From the NCBI GenBank assembly GCA_019155205.2, contig JAHNZQ020000010.1, positions 1,905,753 to 1,969,752 on the forward strand: a DNA stretch of 64,000 bases, in the 5' to 3' direction. Of the stretch, positions 60,621 to 64,000 are shown piece after piece. Position 1 is the first letter of the stretch. Every line of letters starts with the position of its first letter. Origin of the DNA: Gracilaria vermiculophylla. Lineage: Eukaryota > Rhodophyta > Florideophyceae > Gracilariales > Gracilariaceae. Position numbers and translations under genes: made by a program. The notes below the pieces were generated by a model. The model was not told the DNA's origin and did no database searches. It saw nothing but the letters and a program-made list of their open reading frames with translations.

Positions 60621-61775
60621 CTACACCTCCACGTTCAGAAAACTGATCGCTGTAAAACAATGTAATCTCGCAGACAAATCCACCGCGCCCAAGCGACAAC
60701 CCCACTTTTCCAGCACAATTTTGAAGCATGTGTCAATCTCCAGCGGTCGCAGAACATTAATGAGCGGAAAGAACACATTTCCAAATTCAGTGGCGTTCGC
60801 ATCAGCAACTCGCCCAATTCCAGCCTGTTCCAACCGTTCTGGCGTTACTGAGTCAATACCCACTCGCGCGGCACTTAGTACATCTTCTACGTACATGATG
60901 TTTTCACTCACGTCGCGTCTGTTGCCAACACCCACATGTCCAGGAACAATAATCTCGAAGTTCAACTCCAATATGTCCCTCTGCGCTTGTATGTAACTTC
61001 GCAGGTCCTCCGTTAAAGCGAAAGTAAACGGTGCAACATACCCAGGGAACACCACATCAATGTATAACACGATACCAGGTTCGCTTCTGGATGGGGGAAT
61101 GTAGATTCTTAAGTCCTGAACAGTGTGCCCACCAACGATGTCCATTCGAACTTGAAGAAAACGTGACATTCTCAGAGTAGCCCCCCTCTTCTCAACGATA
61201 ATATTAGGAGGAATGGAAGAATTGGAGGAAGAACTTTTGATCAGCGTAAATGTCTCGAGCGTTCCCCAGATTTGAATCTTTGCCCTGGGATTCAACTCCT
61301 GAAGAAAGTTGAACACAATTTGAGAAGAGCCAATATGGTCGAAATGAGCGTGTGAATAAATCATGTCAACTCTCGATGGAATAAGGCCGTTTAGCAGCTG
61401 CCGAATCGCTGCAATTATGGGAGGGTCAGGCACCGGTGAGAGAGCAAGTCTTGGGAAGTCGATAAGCGTGAGATGGTCGGATTCGAGAAGCATGAGGCTA
61501 TTGACCGTTCCATCATTATAAAACCACACTCCTTTTCGCAACAGCTTCAACTCAAAGCTGCCTTGAGCAATAGAAAAATTGGATCTGGAGCTAGGAGGAA
61601 CTGGTACAACTGGACAATCGGAATCCCTTCCGGAGTTTAAGATGCACTGAACGGCGTTCTCACATCTCTCTGAAAAGTTGGATGACGCCTTTGCCACTTG
61701 CTTGAGCTCCAAAGTGAAGAGGAGAAAGAGAAACGCGGCAAAAGTCTTCGGAAGCACAAAGAATTTCATCATCAT
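60621..61775 (-). CDS. Secreted metallo-beta-lactamase-fold hydrolase
   Basis: 384 residues; three successive ATGs at the start. An N-terminal signal peptide (FFVLPKTFAAFLFLLFTLEL) is followed by a Cys-containing prodomain. The metallo-beta-lactamase fold has the zinc motif SHAHFDHIGS (His-x-His-x-Asp-His, about 141-146), then GGHTVQD as third His site, VLYIDVVFPG with the bridging Asp, and VPGHVGVG with the last His. All ligands for a two-metal site are present. The substrate is unknown; such extracellular proteins include lactonases and other esterases. Several Asn-x-Ser/Thr sites (SSNFSE, SNSS, NATE) fit glycosylation in the secretory path. Confidence 0.85.
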   Translation of the reverse strand: MMMKFFVLPKTFAAFLFLLFTLELKQVAKASSNFSERCENAVQCILNSGRDSDCPVVPVPPSSRSNFSIAQGSFELKLLRKGVWFYNDGTVNSLMLLESDHLTLIDFPRLALSPVPDPPIIAAIRQLLNGLIPSRVDMIYSHAHFDHIGSSQIVFNFLQELNPRAKIQIWGTLETFTLIKSSSSNSSIPPNIIVEKRGATLRMSRFLQVRMDIVGGHTVQDLRIYIPPSRSEPGIVLYIDVVFPGYVAPFTFALTEDLRSYIQAQRDILELNFEIIVPGHVGVGNRRDVSENIMYVEDVLSAARVGIDSVTPERLEQAGIGRVADANATEFGNVFFPLINVLRPLEIDTCFKIVLEKWGCRLGAVDLSARLHCFTAISFLNVEV

Positions 61776-63550
61776 ATGACCAAATGAACTGGTTCTGATA
61801 TTGTTGATCGATCTGATGCTGGTCGGTAATGTCGATTAGTAGAGACATAAAACAAAGCGTTCGGGGGTATTTATACTCTTCACAGACTTTGTTCAGCACA
61901 CTAATGATTTGTGGACTTCTGTGAAAATCTCTCAAAGCGGCTCTTCGTTCTTTCTGGAACTTGATTTGATTGCAGATGTGTTGGCTTCGAACCAGCGTCG
62001 AAACAATGACAATAATAACGGAGCAGCTTTCAAGCAAAAACATAGAAACCACGGAAAATGTATCTTTTTACAGACAAAACAACACTGGTTCTCGCACAGA
62101 TATTTCTAAAATAATATAGCTGGCACGCTATTGCTCTATCACAGGTAACACCTTGAGTGCAGAATAGTAATACTTCGGTGCTGCGCAAAAACGTAAGCCT
62201 AAATTGTGTTTCTTCATCAAAGTAGACGCCTGTGGCTTAACTTCTTAACTCTGTTTCAGTGTAATGTACAAGCCTTTATTAAACATGGATTCAACGGTTA
62301 TATGCCGAAAACGTCAGGTAGGATTCAAGATCTATTATAATTACTTGAAATGAGCTTTGCATTACTTTAGAACAAACCCATTTCAATATTTGGTCTCTCT
62401 TCTACTCTCCTGCAGAACTTCAATGCAACAGTTGTGCATAAAATGTCGCGCAAAAAGAGAAGACCACCCCCAAAATGTATGTTGTGGTCAACATGTCTCC
62501 ATTTTTTTCAACGCGCAACTGCACATCACAGTTCTCAATAATGCAAAGTACCAAGCACTGAAACTCACATTACATTAGAACTGGCCGCAAACATAAAACT
62601 TTGAACACTAACAGATCATTTTTCTACTACTTTTGTGTTCAGCAATCAATATAAAGTATTTACATCGCCAGTTTGAAAGACCTTGCAGCCACATCCAAAC
62701 TGGAGGCCTTGCAAGTTTACTGGCGAGTTCTGGGACCCTTGCTTAGGCTGGACGCTGATGGCTACCTTCACCCAGTACATCACGCGTCTCCTGGTCTTTT
62801 CGTTCTCCTAAATCAATCTATCAATTTCTGCTCTTGCTGCTATGTGGCCACCTCTCACTGATCCTAATCTAATCATACCTGCGTATGATCTTCTTCACTA
62901 CTCTATTTTCATCTGTCTTGCCGCCGGACAACCTTGACCACTTTTGCTCTTCTCTTACATCTCATTCATCCGTTAGCTCTCCATTTTTCAATCCATAGCG
63001 TGTCATTCCTTTTTAAAGTGCAGACTAGCACATTTTTGTCAGTTTTTGTATTTAACCTTGACGCTTTGGGTGTGGTTTCAAAAGCGCGCCAAATGTGATC
63101 AGTGTCGTCGCACCTGCGTTGTATTACAGAATATCTAAAGAAGACATCGTCATGTGGCTTAACGACAAAATGTTCCAAAGAAGGGTTCGTATTTTATTTG
63201 GAGCTTCCTGAAATCACAAAATGTGCCCGACACAGTTTTTGTGAACAATCACACATAGGCGTGCACAAATTCTCATTTGCACCTGAAAAGATTGAACGCA
63301 AATTATAGCGAATACGAAAACTGTCATACTATAGGCCATCGAGTATATGGTCCAACCCCTTGAGAACGCAATCCAACCCTCCGAGTACACACTGTTCCCC
63401 TCCTACCACAAATCGGGCCTTTGCAGTTAAATCCATGCTCGCTCATGCAGCGTATCCTCATTACCAAGGGTCACCGGTCCACGAACTCTCAACTCAAGAC
63501 TCAGTGTCATGACCACCAGGTATTTTTTTATCCTGCTCCTTGCCTTGTAG
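61776..63550. other. AT-rich region, no convincing gene
   Basis: Mostly short frames. The best one, about 62673-62861, opens with TTG and reads LKDLAATSKLEALQVYWRVL, which is protein-like but lacks an ATG and neighbours; it may be an exon or a fossil. A minus-strand 130-codon frame at 61660-62052 overlaps the hydrolase gene and is not believed. Confidence 0.45.
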
Positions 63551-63842
63551 GCGCAAAAAACTCCTTCAAAACGAGCCTCTACGCCACAGGCTCAGCTTTA
63601 TCGCGCGTCAAAGACAGGACCGACGAATACCAAGAATCGCATTACAAGATCCGAGTATGTCCGTGTTTACGATTTTGTACAGATCAGGTTGAGATCAAGC
63701 ACTTATAACTCTGACTGGATTCGATCACTTCGGATTCCGGTACATATTGATCAAGTTTTCACCGATGTATATTTTCTATTCGCCGTACTCAAAAGATGGG
63801 TATCTGCGGAAGCTACCTCTATGCCCCGTTCGACGGAGTAAA
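63551..63842 (+). other. Open frame without start at the right edge
   Basis: 97 open codons with no usable ATG, directly after a CTTGTAG acceptor-like site. The translation is basic and protein-like (KRASTPQAQLYRASKTG, YVRVYDFVQIRLRSS, VYFLFAVLKRW). It may be an exon whose upstream partner is unresolved, or a remnant of a mobile element. The candidate upstream segment (63445-63519) would require a 31-nt intron, too short for normal splicing. Confidence 0.25.
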
Positions 63843-64000
63843 CTGCGTTCGATGATTGGTTTGTACCGTTTAGGTGTGGTACTGTCAGCCCTCCTGTCGA
63901 GGTAGTAGAGCACAACGTCCGTTAGGAGTTTTTAGTGACTCCAAAGGCGCGTATTCCTAAAGGTGGTCTCCGGTATCCGCTGTCGCGAGCCGGGGGAATT
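63843..64000. other. Window end, nothing identified
   Basis: No feature supported. Confidence 0.4.

Noticed and set aside
63520..63550. 31-nt GT..AG segment as an intron
   Set aside because: Too short for ordinary spliceosomal splicing; kept only as an open question in the findings.

Overview
This window is a piece of nuclear DNA from a photosynthetic eukaryote, most likely a red alga (Rhodophyta) or a close relative. The evidence is the gene content. There is a cytosolic-looking alpha-glucan/starch synthase with GH13-like, GT5 and CBM48-like parts and no transit peptide. CarB is nuclear and carries a leader (carA is plastid-encoded in red algae). A TPM-domain protein has a twin-arginine lumenal signal, and there is a BIN4-like topoisomerase VI partner (known from plants and algae). 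Most large genes have no intron or one. Several small genes carry 2-4 short introns (about 50-210 nt) with GT..AG ends and CTAAC-like branch sites.

Layout: 0-8 kb holds the 3' end of a type I DnaJ, a coiled-coil membrane protein, a four-exon MPC2 (mitochondrial pyruvate carrier), an intron-rich unknown membrane protein, the replication gene PSF2 (GINS) and a CCCH zinc-finger/NUP42-like gene. 8.3-26 kb is strongly GC-rich. It carries the giant glucan synthase, an unknown protein, an FBXO9-like F-box protein, PDH E1-alpha, a cyclin, a bZIP factor, an unknown protein and succinyl-CoA synthetase beta. Within it, 13.2-14.1 kb, 18.7-19.1 kb and 20.3-24.0 kb are extreme CG/GCC-repeat DNA that throws up long spurious ORFs in every frame. 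26-46 kb is AT-richer again: the lumenal TPM protein, an ASPSCR1/TUG-like UBX adaptor, BIN4, a tandem COG0523/CobW protein with a His-rich loop, a BLOC-1-like coiled-coil protein, CHD1 and several hypothetical or small ORFs. 46-62 kb holds a photolyase/cryptochrome with an about 830-residue C-terminal extension ending in a winged-helix-like domain, CarB, TSR2, a PDI and a secreted metallo-beta-lactamase-fold protein. 61.8-64 kb has no convincing gene.

Functional themes: carbon entry to mitochondria (MPC2, PDH E1-alpha, succinyl-CoA synthetase), storage glucan synthesis, DNA replication/chromatin/repair (PSF2, BIN4, CHD1, photolyase), protein quality control (DnaJ, PDI, UBX adaptor, F-box) and plastid functions (CarB, TPM protein, probably CobW). 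The genes are not operons; they share intergenic regions in divergent and convergent pairs.

The most unusual objects are four. First, the photolyase/cryptochrome joined to a putative DNA-binding winged helix. Second, the GH13-like + GT5 + CBM48-like fusion with a degenerate amylase site. Third, the duplicated CobW protein whose first GTPase unit has lost its P-loop. Fourth, several small genes (spliced, or under 60 codons) that simple ORF finding misses. All calls were made by eye from sequence and motif memory; no searches were run.
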